DNA of 64,000 nucleotides, from NCBI RefSeq assembly GCF_009730915.1, contig NC_052481.1:1798001-1862000 (forward strand), read 5' to 3'. Below the pieces are notes generated by a model. It had not been told where the DNA came from, did no database searches, and saw nothing but the letters and a program-made list of their open reading frames with translations. The translations under genes were made by a program, and so were the position numbers. Below, piece after piece: positions 34,460 to 46,895 of the stretch (positions are counted from its first letter, which is position 1; every line of letters begins with the position of its first letter). Source of the stretch: Dioscorea cayenensis subsp. rotundata (Eukaryota > Streptophyta > Magnoliopsida > Dioscoreales > Dioscoreaceae).

Positions 34460-37400
34460 ATGGGCTCCTCTGCCACCACCACCACCAACATCACCATCTC
34501 CGAGCAGGCGGACGAGGAAGCATGCCTCCATGCGATGCAACTTGTCAGCTCATCTATACTCCCCATGACTTTCAAAGCCGCCATCGAACTCAACCTCTTC
34601 AACATCATCTCCGCCGCCTCCCCCAACTCCCTCTCCGCCATCGAAATCACTTCCCTCCTCCCTTCCTCCACTCCTTCAACCCCAATCATGCTTGACCGCA
34701 TCCTCCGTCTCCTCTCCAGCTACTCCATCCTCACCTGCTCCCTCTCCACTGACCCCATCTCCGGCGCCGTTACCCACCGTTACGCCGCCGCCCCCGTCGT
34801 CAAATACCTCGCCCAAAACGAAGATGGCTTCACTCTATCCGCTCTTGGCCTGATGAACCAAGACAAGGTCTTAATGGAAAGCTGGTACTATCTTAAGGAC
34901 ACTGTCCTTAATGGAGGGATACCCTTCAACATGGCTCATGGTATGACTTCGTTTGAGTACCATGGTACTGATCCAAGGTTCAATAAGGTCTTTAATGAAG
35001 GCATGAAGAATCATTCAGCTATCATAATGAAGAGAATTCTTGAAAAGTATAGAGGGTTTGATGATGTGAAGGTGCTTGTTGATGTTGGTGGTGGTGTTGG
35101 TGGTACTCTTGCTCAAGTTGTTGCTAAACATAAGCATATTAAGGGTATTAATTTTGATCTTCCTCATGTTATCTCTGAAGCTGCCCCTATTCCAGGTATT
35201 TTTCTTTTAACCCTTTTCATGTTCCTTCATCAAAGTAATATTTCTTTGTACCTATTTATCTGTATATAATTTTGTTATATATATATATATATATATATTT
35301 TGTTGTTGTTGATTTAGATAAAGATAGGTTGTTTTAATATATTGTTTTTAATATATAAATATTTGAATTTAGAAGAATGACACAAATTTTTTTACTATTG
35401 TTCGTATTAATAGAGGTGAATGTAGGTTTTATTAATGTTTGATTAACATAATCAAAATATAAATTCTTCATAATATATGTATATATATATTTATGGGTTT
35501 AAGTTATTTGTATATTTTCATAGATAATTATTCATTAGTGATGTTTATTTACAACTATTAAGATAATAATTTAATGATTATTATTTATACAATGCTCATG
35601 AATTAGAAATTAAAGAAAATATGAGGTCTAACAAGATTTGTCTGGTTGTGTGTGCTTTTTTGATGAAGGTGTGGAGCATATTGGTGGGGATATGTTTGAG
35701 AGTGTTCCAAGTGGGGATGCCATTTTCATGAAAGTGAGTCTCTTTCTTCATTTCTTTTTATTTATTTCAAATACTATCATTTTAATTAATTTATAAAAAG
35801 TTGTTATGCATTATTAGCATATACAATGAGTTTGCTTAAAGGTTAATTAAAGCTTAATCTAATTAAAGAAGGGGGAAAAAAGAATTTTGCTTATATTTAC
35901 TGTTTCAAGTCAATGAGGTTTGCCAGAACTTTTATTTGGATATGATATTTAATTAATTAGTTGAAGTTGTGCTGGCATTGCTTATTTATTTCTTTATTAA
36001 CTTTTCCATGATTTGAATTTTGATTGGATGTCATGGGTTTGGTCATGAATTATATTTTTGGTGAGTTGTGTGAAGTTTTGTTGTAGACTTGGAAATTTGA
36101 TTAAAACTTGTTAAAATATTTATTAGACAAGGACTTGTACTTTGTTTTGATCCTCAAAATTTTTTTAAATTTTTTTTCAAAAATAATTAAAAAAATGAAT
36201 GGGATGTAATCTACTTTGTCCGGATAAAGACTTTATATGATGGCATGATGGTGACTTGCACTTGGAGATTCCTCGGTGTATATATATATATATATATATC
36301 AATTAGTATTATTGTGGAGGTATGATTAGAGGTGGGCATGGGCCAGTTAACTAACCCGATTGATCTGATCCGTTGAGTTACGGTTCACTGGCCCACCGAC
36401 CCAGACCTGGCCCAGCTGGGTGTAGAACCCGTCGGGCTAGGTTGGCCTGTTAAACTCAGCGGATTTGGGTCACAGGAAGCCGGGCTCGGAACCGAGCCGG
36501 CTTCCATGATGACCCGGCGGGCTGGGCCGGGTTAGCCCATCCAATAAAAATAATTAAAAAATTCTAAAAAATTCAGAAAATAAAAAAGGTAAAAAAATCA
36601 GAAAATTCAGAAAAACGGGTTGGGACCGGTGGGCCGGGCCGGGTTGCAACTCGGTTCTAAGCCGGGTCTGGCCCGGCGGGTTGACCCGTCGGGCCACGGG
36701 TTGGGGTAAGACAACTTGTAACCGGCCCGTCTCCATGATGGGTCAGTTATGATTTGTTGGTCCGGCCCGCCGGGTCAGTGACCCGGCGGGCCGGTTCCAG
36801 GCCGGGCCGGGTTGCCGGATGGCCGTGCCCACCTCTAGGTATGATTGGTGATTTATATTTCTATTTTCCTAATTTATTACTTTTTTTTAATTTGTTCCTA
36901 TGTCTTATTTTCTAAGTATGTTTTAAAGAAAAAGTGATATAAATAATAGAAGAAGGGTGTTAAATATGGGGAAAAATAGAGAAAGTAAATAAATAACTTA
37001 GGCAAAGTAAATTAATTTTTTTTTTTAATAACTTCAAGACCATTCTTTAAATACATACATTTCTAAGAGAGTACATCATTATACACAATTATGCACATCT
37101 GTAATAATAAATATATAAATTAAAAATAATAATTAAGTCATTATTGTAATAGCCGAATGATCAAGACATTTAACTCTGATAATATGGAAAAAAAATTATT
37201 TACTAATTTATTTATTTAAGCTTTTATATGCTAAATATTATTTTGTTTGCAACGTTAACCAAGTAAAATTATATCCTTTATTACTTATACAAATAAACAT
37301 TACTAACTTGTTGAATTTTACAGTGGATTCTACATGATTGGAGTGATGAGCATGGTTTGAAAATACTGAAAAATTGTTGGAAAGCTTTGCCTGAAAATGG

Positions 37401-37620
37401 AAAAGTGATACTGGTAGAGTGTATACTTCCAGTGGCACCAGAGAATACATTTGCAGCACAAAGTGTGTTTCATTTGGATATGATTATGTTGGCTCATAAT
37501 CCTGGTGGTAAAGAGAGGACTGCACAAGAATTTGAGTCTATGGCTAAACAAGCTGGTTTTTCTGCTATGAAACCTTATTTCAGTTTTGCTGGGGCTTGGG
37601 TTATTGAACTGTTTAAATGA
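34460..37620 (+). CDS. COMT: Caffeic acid 3-O-methyltransferase (COMT), intact
   Basis: Three exons join in frame: 34460-35195, 35669-35733 and 37324-37620, giving 365 aa, the usual COMT length. It transfers methyl from S-adenosylmethionine to caffeate-type and 5-hydroxyconiferyl phenolics in the cytosol, supplying syringyl lignin units. Residues 1-100 are the dimerisation domain. The SAM-binding motif [10 protein letters not shown] is at 206-215. Catalytic His271 lies in [10 protein letters not shown], with acidic partners Glu299 (VILVECILP) and Glu331 (GGKERT). These equal alfalfa COMT H269, E297 and E329 with an offset of two (numbering from memory). Substrate-pocket residues N133, H168, F174, F178, M182, H185, M322 and N326 are also kept; positions 164 (Ser) and 318 (Leu) differ from alfalfa. 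Intron 2 is enlarged by a hAT. A pseudogene copy lies 11 kb downstream. Confidence 0.95.
36327..36837. mobile_element. Non-autonomous hAT in COMT intron 2, 8-bp TSD
   Basis: Terminal inverted repeats are tagaggtgggcatgggcc at the left and ggccgtgcccacctcta at the right. The 8-bp target duplication GGTATGAT is perfect on both sides (36319-36326 and 36838-36845). The 511-bp element is GC-rich at its ends with an A-rich centre and has no transposase, so it depends on another hAT for movement. Confidence 0.92.
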
Positions 37621-38317
37621 GTAGTTTTTATTACAAGTTGTTTATCTGTCTTTGTTGTGTCTTCATTTGCACTTGTGATTGATGTACTTTTTTTCTTATA
37701 AGTGGCTGATGGATGTGGTTCAATTTAATGCATTTGCTGATCTTAATAACAAAAATGATTGTGGTAATAGATGTTTTTTTTTTTAATTTCATATTTGGGA
37801 TGTTTGAGTGTGGGATTAGAGTGTGAGTTAATTTTTTAAAAATATTTAATTAAAGAAAAAACATTTTTATTTGAGTTAGATAAATTTGATTTGAATTAAA
37901 TAACTTAAAATTAAAATTGATGAGATGTTATAATAAGATAGTTTGAGGAATATATTTGTACCTCAACCAATCAAGATGATGTTGATATTAATTTTCATGA
38001 TAGCTAAAGAAAGGGATAATTATTTATATATTTTGTACAAATTCGTTATATATTTTTATTATTATAATAAAATTTTATGCATTTGTGGTGTATTATAAAT
38101 TTATAATATGTAGCTTATGGCTTTTAATTTTAATTTTTTTTTAAATTACAACACTGGTTAATTCAAAAAAATCAGCTTAGTGTTGAAATAATTAGTGTTG
38201 AAATAATAGTGTTGAAATATCAGCTTAAATTGATTTTAAATTAAAAAAAATCATTAGTATATCTAATACAATCATGAATTGCAATGAAAGTGGAGTGTGT
38301 GTCCTCGAAGAAGATCA

Positions 38318-38348
<31 letters not shown>

Positions 38349-38431
38349 GAATCACATGGTGGTATCAAATAAAATATATTCTTTTAAAAACATTTTGATT
38401 ATAGTGAAATTCTCTAGTTGTCTCTACTCTC
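37621..38431 (+). other. COMT 3' UTR and AT-rich spacer
   Basis: The first 130 or so bases after the stop are T-rich and probably form the 3' UTR. The rest is AT-rich with a small repeat (gtgttgaaataat, 38181-38215) and (TA)n at 38319-38345. Confidence 0.5.
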
Positions 38432-39538
38432 TAGAGGTGGGCACAGACCAGGTTAATCGAGCCTGCCCGATTCAGTTCATCAGAATCTGGACCCAGAACC
38501 GGCTCCAGCTTTGACCGGTGGATTTTTACTATTTTTATTAATACTTTATTATTAAATTTAAATATTTTATTTACAAGTTAAAGTTGTTAAACTTTCAAAA
38601 AAAAAATAGGTGTCGTGTTTGAACTGAGGACCACCAACTTGGGATAATCACATTAACTAGATTTGCTCCTGAAAGCCTTTCTTGTTTCACTATAAAAACA
38701 TAAATAAATATAAAAAAAGTTGCAAAAATAAATATTTTTTTAAATTTAATCCCAAACAACAAAAAGTTTAAAAATAATTTATAATAACTTAAAAAAATTT
38801 TTAAAACATATCAAAAATAATTTTTAAAAAGTATAAAAAAAGTTACATTTTTAATTTGTTTATTTATCAAATTAAATTATTAGCACTACTTTTTTTCAAG
38901 TGTAACAAAAAAATTACATATCAAGTAGTGTTCTTACTTTAAATTGAAGTTATCATCAACTTATTTATAATAAATAATTATGGTTGGCTCTAGATTTCAC
39001 TTTGGTCTCTAACTATAGGGTTATATATTATTGTGCTCATCATGTTGTCATTGAAAAAAATTACTAATCAAAATAATATGATGTTAGCCATTATTCAAAG
39101 ATATTCCTTTTTTACTAATATATATTTTTTTTAAATTGATATATATAATTTAAAAATAATTTTTTGTAATTTTAATTTTTATTTTATAAATTGAAACAAA
39201 ATAATCTAATATATATGACAAATAAGAGTACCCCTATTTAAGAGAATTTAAGAGTGTGCATGTGTAGAGACTTAGTGCTTATGAGCTAAAAGACGATTAA
39301 CAAAATAATTATTTTTTAAAAAAATATTTATGAAAATTTATTGTTTGATACTTTGATATTTTAAGATTGATTTATATAGTTTTTAAATTTATTATATAGT
39401 CTCTTAATTTTTTATAAACTAAATATATATGTAAAATATTTTGATCAATATCCTACATCTATCTATATATAGTTTTTTCAATAAATGTTAAAAAAAATTA
39501 TAGATCAAGTGGTTGGGTTTTTGCTATCCAAGAACTTA

Positions 39539-39759
39539 GGTGGTGTTTGGTTGGATGTAATTCTAAATACAGTGAAGTTCCAGTTACAATGTAACTGGAA
39601 ATACTTGATTTTCAAAATAAACTGCAGTCAAATCTTGTGTTTGGTTAGGTGCAGCTGGAATTACTGTATTATAATATTTTTTGTTTGTTTAGAAGGATTT
39701 GTAAATCTGGAATATATGTATATATGTGTATATATGCATATCTATGTACATGTATATCA

Positions 39760-39807
<48 letters not shown>

Positions 39808-40356
39808 TTATGTATATGTGTGTATATATGAATATATGTATATATATACATATATGTATATGAGAATATGTTTATGTAAACATACTATGTATAGGTATAT
39901 GTATACATGTGTGTATATGCATATATGCAGGTGTATATATATGTATATATATATGTATGTATGTATATCTAAACATACCTATGTATGTTTATATATAATA
40001 TATATGCATGTATATGTATATATATGTGTATAAGTATATGTATGTGTGTATATATGCATGTGTATGCGTATGTGTGTGTATGTGTATATATTTCTATATA
40101 TGTATATGTATAAGTGTATGTGTATGTATAAATATATGCATACACATTAATATATATATATATATATACATCATCCATAGATTTTCAACTCTTGGGATTT
40201 CGACTCATGCCCAATTTAGGCATAAAATCAAATCCCTCATTGGATGTAATCTGAGTTACATGAGTTTTTGGAATCCTGTGAACCAAACACTGGATTTCTT
40301 AAAACCAAGTAACTCAAGTTACTTATAACTTCAAATTCCTCCAAACAAACACTACC
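39539..40356. mobile_element. PIF/Harbinger-type MITE nested in hAT, TSD TTA
   Basis: Left end ggtggtgtttggttgg, right end ccaaacaaacactacc (inverse ggtagtgtttgtttgg). TTA is duplicated at 39536-39538 and 40357-40359. Subterminal parts also pair: cagttacaatgtaactgg on the left side and taactcaagttactt on the right. The centre (39708-40170) is a swollen TA/TG-rich tract. It has no coding capacity. Confidence 0.85.
39708..40170. repeat. TA/TG/CATA-rich simple-sequence tract
   Basis: Over 450 bases of interleaved tatatgtg, tatatgca, (TA)n and (TG)n-like units inside the MITE. Open frames here (poly-Tyr/Ile) are artefacts of the repeat. Confidence 0.85.
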
Positions 40357-40602
40357 TTAATAATAATAATAATAATAAAAATTACAATAACATTAAAAAA
40401 AACCCAATCGGTTTGGAATTTGGAGCCAGTTTGGAACGGGTTTTTAACCCGTCAGGGTCACGGGTTGGGAAAAACCCTCAATCTGTAATCGGCCCATCTG
40501 ATGAAGGGTCGATACTGGGTCAATGAACCGCCCGCGGGTCATTGAATCGGTCGACTGGTTCTGGACCGGGCCAGTTTTCCGGATGGTCTGCGCTCATCTC
40601 TA

Positions 40603-40633
40603 GTTTTCCCTTAAGTGGATATTGATGGGCATG

Positions 40634-40686
<53 letters not shown>

Positions 40687-40926
40687 CTTTTATTAATTTA
40701 GGGTTGAGGGACCGCAATACACAATGTCTACTATTATGTTATCAGAATAAAATTTTATTATGATTAACTGATTATAAAGTTATACATATTCATTGACTAT
40801 AACCCCATTAATAATTTTTTGATTTATTAGCATAGTTCTCGACATGGGGTGTTTGTCTCTTAGAAAGGAAACAACTTTGAACTTCAGCTCATACAGGGTG
40901 AAAGCACATGTCTATTGAGATAATAA
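40603..40926. other. Spacer with (ATT)n array and dispersed repeat copy
   Basis: (ATT)n at 40637-40685 is followed by 40691-40800, which resembles 42211-42305 (both contain attaatttagggtt and aatacacaatgtctacta). No gene. Confidence 0.6.
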
Positions 40927-41370
40927 GGGGTTGTTTGGATTGGCTTTTAACAAAAGTGTTTTTTTTTTAATTTTGTAGAAGCACTTTTGGAAAAAGTACT
41001 TTTAGAATAAGTTAAGTGCTTATGCATATTTTTTTATTTGGATGTATTAGTTTCAGAAACACTTTTGTAGTTGTGAAAATGTTTGGATGCTTAGTTGAAA
41101 AGTACTTTTACAGCAGCAAATTACTAAAATACCCTTTTACTGGATTGACTGAGGGTAGTTTAGTAAATGTACTCAACCAAATAGCTTATCAAAAACAGCT
41201 TATTTCCATAAGCTGGTCTTTGGCAGCTTATAAAATAAGCTGTATTTGGGCTTATTTTGCCACTTCAGCTTATTTAAAAAACCCATCCAAACATAATAAC
41301 AAACCTCATAAACGCTTAACTTATAAAATAAGTGTTTTTGGATCAGCGATAAGCTGATCCAAACAACACC
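40927..41370. mobile_element. Harbinger/Tourist-like MITE, TSD TAA
   Basis: Left end ggggttgtttggattggctt, right end aagctgatccaaacaacacc. TAA duplicates at 40924-40926 and 41371-41373. 444 bp, AT-rich, with aagctta/taagct motifs that fold back. No coding capacity. Confidence 0.85.
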
Positions 41371-41878
41371 TAACTCCACACTTATGCAAGCTTCCAACGT
41401 AACTTGTTTATATTTAAAATAAAAAAATACAATCAAAAGTTATTTTTAAAATAATTTTTTATTAATAAATTATGATCCCAGCATGCCTATCAACTTTTTC
41501 TTCTTTTTGGAATATATATGTATATATATTTATCAAAAATCAAATTTTTTTAGTAAGGTAATCTTCAAATAGTCCTTCAATGTAGGAAATTTGAAAATTT
41601 CACAGTATTATGGTTATGACATGCCTGTCTAGTTTACTTTTTTGGCAGCATAATAAACATGTTCTTTATAGTATAATATCAGTCTATTCAAATGACTGCA
41701 TTTTTTCTTAAAAAATTAATAATAAAAAAATTCCCAAATCACACAGTCATATTTACATAACTTTCAAACTACATAGACTAATATAATAATCATCCATACA
41801 ACAGTAGAGTTGGTATTTTTTTGTTTTTTTCTACAACTTAATTTCGAATCAGCAATTAGTAGTTGGATTACACCATGC

Positions 41879-41915
<37 letters not shown>

Positions 41916-42471
41916 TTAATAATAATAATAACAAATGACATTGACAAATCAAACTTTTTCACATTGAACATTTTTTTCACTAAAAGCATCATCTTATCAA
42001 GAAATATAAGGATATTTATATCCATACATAAATAATAAAAAAAAAGCACATTAGTCGTTGATGAATTCATCACCCATTAAGTGTTAACCATTACTTGTGG
42101 TTCATATTTGACTTGGAAGAAAATATGATATATATATATATATATAGATATATATGAAGGTTCTTGGGATATATGTAGATTACGGATATATTAATGTCCT
42201 TGGCGACCATATTAATTTAGGGTTTAGAGACCACAATACACAATGTCTACTATCATATGTTATTACAACAAAATTTTATTATGATGAATTGATTATGAAA
42301 TTATTCGTATTTTATTGCTGGAGGTGTAGTTCAGCATGGCTGGATCCCATTTGCTCTTCGGCCACCGCCATCGGAACTCTGGATCACCGAGATCGATTAG
42401 GGTCGGGTTTGGTGATCCTCTTCGTGGGGGTGGATGATGTGGATGATGTGAGGGATGTTGGGCACTAGCAT
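41371..42471. other. AT-rich spacer
   Basis: Contains (AAT)n at 41884-41930 and the second copy of the dispersed repeat at 42211-42305. A GC-richer patch at 42320-42460 could encode a short peptide, but no motif is recognised and it runs directly into the CACTA insertion. Confidence 0.5.
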
Positions 42472-43801
42472 CACTACACTTTATGGGACTTTCAGCGGTA
42501 TTTTTATCGGTTTTTAACGGTATTTATAAATGTCGCAACATTTATTACCGGCGTTTTTAAAAAACGCCGTAAATGATGCCCTAAAGAAAACATCGGTATT
42601 TTAGCGGCGTTCCTCAAAATAAACACGTCATATTCGCAGCGTTTATTTATAAAATGCCGGCAAAATTGGAAGCAAAGTATACATATATGAGCATCAAAAT
42701 AGTGGTGTTTTTTAAATAAAAAGCCACTATTATCGCGGCGATCATTAGCGTGAACGCCGTGCAAAAGTGTGGTCTGTAAATTTACAATAAACAAAAATCC
42801 TCAGCCAATCAACATCAATCCACAAACCAGATACCTAAACAACTCATCCAAAGCCACAACGCGTTATCAACCAACAAGATTGGCAAGCAAAAAATAAAAA
42901 TAAAATAACTCCGAGATAAAACACCAAAGAAACCCTAATCAAACCACAAATACCAACATATTAAGCATTAAAACATGATAAAACCTAAATCCCAACAATC
43001 AAACCCTAGATCGCCACAAGAATTCATCAAACAACATAAACAGAAGAACAAACATAAAAACCAAACAAAGATCAAAGGTGAGAAATGGAAAGGAATTGAG
43101 AGAGCTTACGCTGGTGAGTGAGCGAGGATCTCGTGAGAAAGAGGGAAAAAAAGGAGAACGGCGGCCCGGTCTCTCCAATCGATCAAAGAGGAAGAGTGGA
43201 GTAGGGAATCGTTGGTGCTTATATCACAAGTCGAGGAGTGGATAGAGAGAAACTAGAAGCGTGGGGAGAGAGAGCCCCAAGAAAAAGTTTTAATGTTTAC
43301 ATAAAACTTTCCTGGCATTTATTACTATAAACGCCGTTATAAAAATTTTTATTTTCGCGGATAATTTTAACCATAATCCCGCCAATTACATCCGCTGTGT
43401 TTATTTCATACAATGCTGCCATATCAATAACTATACCGGCATTTATTAATATAAACGCCGCTAAATTAAATATATATTTTCCACATATTAATTTCCCTAA
43501 GCCCATAAATTACATTACCGGCATTTATTTAACTAAACACCGCTAAATAAGAAAACTTACCGGCGCCTACTAATATAACCGCCGCTAATTAAAATTAAAA
43601 TTTTAAAACTTTAATTCCTCTTATTTTCCGAGTTATTTAGGCGCCATTTATTTCAATAAACGCCTCTAATGTAAATCTTTTTAAAAATGAAAATTATTTA
43701 AAACCCAGAAAGAATTAGGCGCCACAAAATTAAAAACATTGGCGGGGTTTATTAAAAACACCGCTAATAAAACGCCGCAAAAGCCCTACTTTGATGTAGT
43801 G
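42472..43801. mobile_element. Complete non-autonomous CACTA, TSD CAT
   Basis: The left end cactacactttatgggactt and the inverse of the right end, cactacatcaaagtagggct, form the terminal repeats. CAT is duplicated at 42469-42471 and 43802-43804. Both sides carry subterminal gcggcgttt/aaacgccg repeats as in the large CACTA. The 1330-bp element has no transposase. Its middle (43080-43260) is GC-richer and looks like the promoter/leader part of a CACTA. Confidence 0.92.
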
Positions 43802-44575
43802 CATGGAGACCTGGAAAAAAGAAAGAAAAAAAAGGACATAAGGTGTTCAACGTTTGGCCTCAAAGAAGTGATAGAAGATATTCACACAATGGTAATGATC
43901 TGTTGCACCTTCCTTTCATCTCTTCGCTCTCTTTTTACCTTCTTTTGGTATTTGTGTGTGTGTGTGAAAGATTTGAAGTATTTCTTGTTCTTAATTTGTT
44001 CAATGGTTCTTGCTTGTTGATGAGAAGAAGCAATGGCAAAGGAAAAGATAAAGATAAAGAATGTAGACAATGCAATGCCTGAGAGTTTATGCTTAGTTTG
44101 AGATTGAGAAGATTAAGTTTATATATTTTGATGATGTTTTGTATGTTCTTCTGGTTTTCGTTTATGCTTAGTTTTTGGTTTGCTTTTTATTGTATTTTAA
44201 GTTTTTTTTTTTCATCTAATGCAGGATAGTAATTGTAATTATACGGATCATATATTAAGATCATTATTTGTCTTGTAAAACAAATTTTGTTGGAGTAATT
44301 GTAATTTATTTGGATTAATAAAATTATTAATTTAGATTTTGTTAAACAAAAATTTGTTGAAAAAACTGTTATTTTTATTAATTAATGAAATAAAAAAATA
44401 ATTTTATTTCCCTATAATAAATTAATTCTCATATGAAATACTTTTTATTTTTATATTTAAAATAGGATTATAAATAAAATTATTTTTGTTTTAATATCTA
44501 TAATAATTTTTTTTCAAATCGGCTTTAAATCCGTTTGACAATTTAGAAACGGTTTTGAAACGACAGATGAGAAAG
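43802..44575. other. Spacer, no gene recognised
   Basis: AT-rich. A short frame near 43998-44082 reads RRSNGKGKDKDKECRQCNA, without family match. Nothing else stands out. Confidence 0.45.
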
Positions 44576-45560
44576 GGATTATAGTGCATGGAAGAAAAAA
44601 ATTTATAAAATTTCTTCAAAACCATTCTGAATTCTTGACACTCTTGGGGGTAGAGAGAAAAAATTTATAAAATCCTTTAAGCCTACCTTGAGGTCTTGAC
44701 ACTCTTGGGAGTAAAGAGAAAAATTTATAAAAATTTTTCAAACCCACCTTGAGGTCTTGACAATCTTGGGGGTAGAGAGAAAAATTTATAAAATTCTTTG
44801 AAAGCCTACCTTGTGGTCTTGACACTCTTGGGGTAGAGAGGAAAATTTATAAAAGTTATTCAAACCCACCTTGAGGTCTTTGACACTCTGGGTGTAGTGA
44901 GAAAAAATTTATAAAATTCCTCCAAACCTACCTTGAGGTTTTGACACTCTTAGAGGTAGAGAGAAAAATTTATAAAATTTTCTTAAACTTATCTTGACGT
45001 CTCGACACTCTTGGGGGTAGAAATAAAAAAATTCTTTGAACTCACTTTGAGCTCTTTTGACACTCATTGGAATGAAAGAAAGAGTAAATGAAAAATTTTA
45101 TGAAAATCTGTTTTTGAACTCACTTTGAAGTCATTTGAGACTCATTGGAGTGAAAAGAAGAGTAAATAAAAAATTTTATGAAAATCTCTCTTTAAACTCA
45201 CTCTGAGGTCTTTTGACACTCATTGAGTGAAAAGAAGAGTAAATAAAAATTTTATGAAAATATCTCTTTAAACTCACTCTTAGGTCTTTTGACACTCATA
45301 GAGTGAAAAAAAGGGTAAATGAAAATTTTATAAAAATCTCTCTTCGAACTCATTTTGAGTGAAAGAAAGGGTAAATGAAAATTTTATAAAAATCTCTCTT
45401 CGAACTCATTTTGAGGTTTTTTGACACTCATTAAAGTGAAAGGAAGAGTGAATGAAAAATTTTATGAAAATCTCTGTTTGAACTCACTTTGAGGTCTTTT
45501 GACACTCATAGAGTGAAAGGAAGAATAAATTTCCTTGAAACCCATTGTGAGGTCTCATTC
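44576..45560. repeat. Two-phase minisatellite (about 61-bp then about 77-bp units)
   Basis: From 44576 to about 45050, seven units of about 61 bp share ttgacactcttggggg, tagagagaaaaatttataaa and accttgaggtc. From about 45050 to 45560 a longer related unit follows (ttgacactcattgg, gtgaaaagaagagtaaat, gaaaatctctctttgaactc), with some shortened copies. Minus-strand frames reading RPQGRL repeats are products of the array. Confidence 0.85.
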
Positions 45561-46426
45561 GCAAGGATGAATTGGAGAGCTCAATTGATGACTTAGTTGA
45601 TGGAAATCAAGTTCATAATTACAGCTTTAGATCCATTTAAAAAGCAAGTCAAAATTGTCAAGTTAACGACCTAATCATGTTGAAGGACACAACTTGAAGA
45701 TTTTATGGCCAAGGCTCAAAAGTATCGAAGAGTCAAGACCTAAATATCTCATATAAATGATGAATGCAACTTTGAAGTCTTAAGACACAAAAAAGTCAAA
45801 AACCTAAGGAGTTTCACAAGTCAAAGAACTAAAGATTTTATAAGCACAAAGTGCCAAAGTCTTTAGCGATAAAAGAAACAAAGATGACCAAGTAAGCAAC
45901 TCATAAATGTAGAGTGGCCGCAGCTTGATAGTTATGCAATGTGTCAAGATACAAACACGCATAAAAAAAAAATCGAAGAAGGCCACAATCACCAATCTAA
46001 AAGGTCTTCCAATATGCTTTTAGTAAATAAATCAAGAGCGCCAGCCAAGTCATGTAAAAAAAAAGAAAAGAAAGGAGTTTGAAGAGCATGATAAAACAAT
46101 AGTTCTCTTAATACTTTTGTATTCTCATATGCTCTTTGAAATTAATAAAAAAAAATTAATTTTATGTTTGCTCAATGATTTTTCATTCACACTTGTTTCC
46201 TAATCTGAGGTTCTTACGACATTGTCTGGAGTAATTAATTTTAGGGGCTTACCCCTAATAGAAGTCATGAACCTACAATCATCTGAAATATGAAAATAAT
46301 TAAAATTTTATTTGTAATCCATGATTTTTAACAGGTTAATCCTAATTAAAGGCTGGATAAGAAGAAAGGAGCCCACAAAATTATTTTAGTTTTTAACTTA
46401 ACTCAAATATCATTAAAGGACTAAAG

Positions 46427-46429
<3 letters not shown>
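45561..46429. other. Unassigned sequence next to the minisatellite
   Basis: Moderate-complexity DNA (caagttcataattacagc, tcatgttgaaggacacaac) ending in ctcatatgctctttgaaatt and aataaaaaa near 46130-46150, which resembles the end of a transcript or a retroelement. No LTR pair, primer site or domain could be identified. Confidence 0.35.

Positions 46430-46515
<86 letters not shown>
46430..46515. repeat. (TA)n microsatellite, about 86 bp
   Basis: Uninterrupted TA dinucleotides. Confidence 0.95.
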
Positions 46516-46518
<3 letters not shown>

Positions 46519-46727
46519 TAAATGTATTTTTATTATAAAAATGATAGTGGTTGTGTAATGAATGTACCAAAATAAAAAATTTTGTGATAGCTTAATACAT
46601 GACATATCAAGTAGATTTAAATATTATTTAAATTATTGTTTTAAATTTATCATAATAATAAGAAACAAGCATGGTTTTAAATTTTTATGATTTTTTTATC
46701 TATATCCATTCAAGTTAGAATGGTCGA

Positions 46728-46730
<3 letters not shown>

Positions 46731-46806
<76 letters not shown>

Positions 46807-46817
46807 TATATATATAA
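46731..46817. repeat. (TA)n microsatellite, about 85 bp
   Basis: A second uninterrupted TA array about 215 bases after the first. Confidence 0.95.
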
Positions 46818-46895
46818 TATCTATAAAGCCATTATCCGAAAAATTGTAAAAATTACGGGGTTCAACTCTCGTTATAGAGCAGATCTACATTAGAG

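Larger units (their letters stand above)
38432..40602. mobile_element. hAT element, about 2.2 kb, with nested MITE
   Basis: The ends form inverted repeats: tagaggtgggcacagacca at 38432 and tggtctgcgctcatctcta at 40602. No 8-bp duplication is visible, so it has decayed or the ends come from different insertions. The interior 39079-39520 matches the repeat at 20281. A reverse tRNA-like stretch (tgtttgaactgaggacc) is at 38615-38631. No transposase is recognisable. Confidence 0.65.

Noticed and set aside
39649-40178. Tyr/Ile-rich open frames on both strands
   Set aside because: They are products of the TA/TG simple repeat inside the MITE.
44576-45560. CRISPR-like array
   Set aside because: The repeats are long, diverged and lack unique spacers, and the genome is a plant's; it is a minisatellite.
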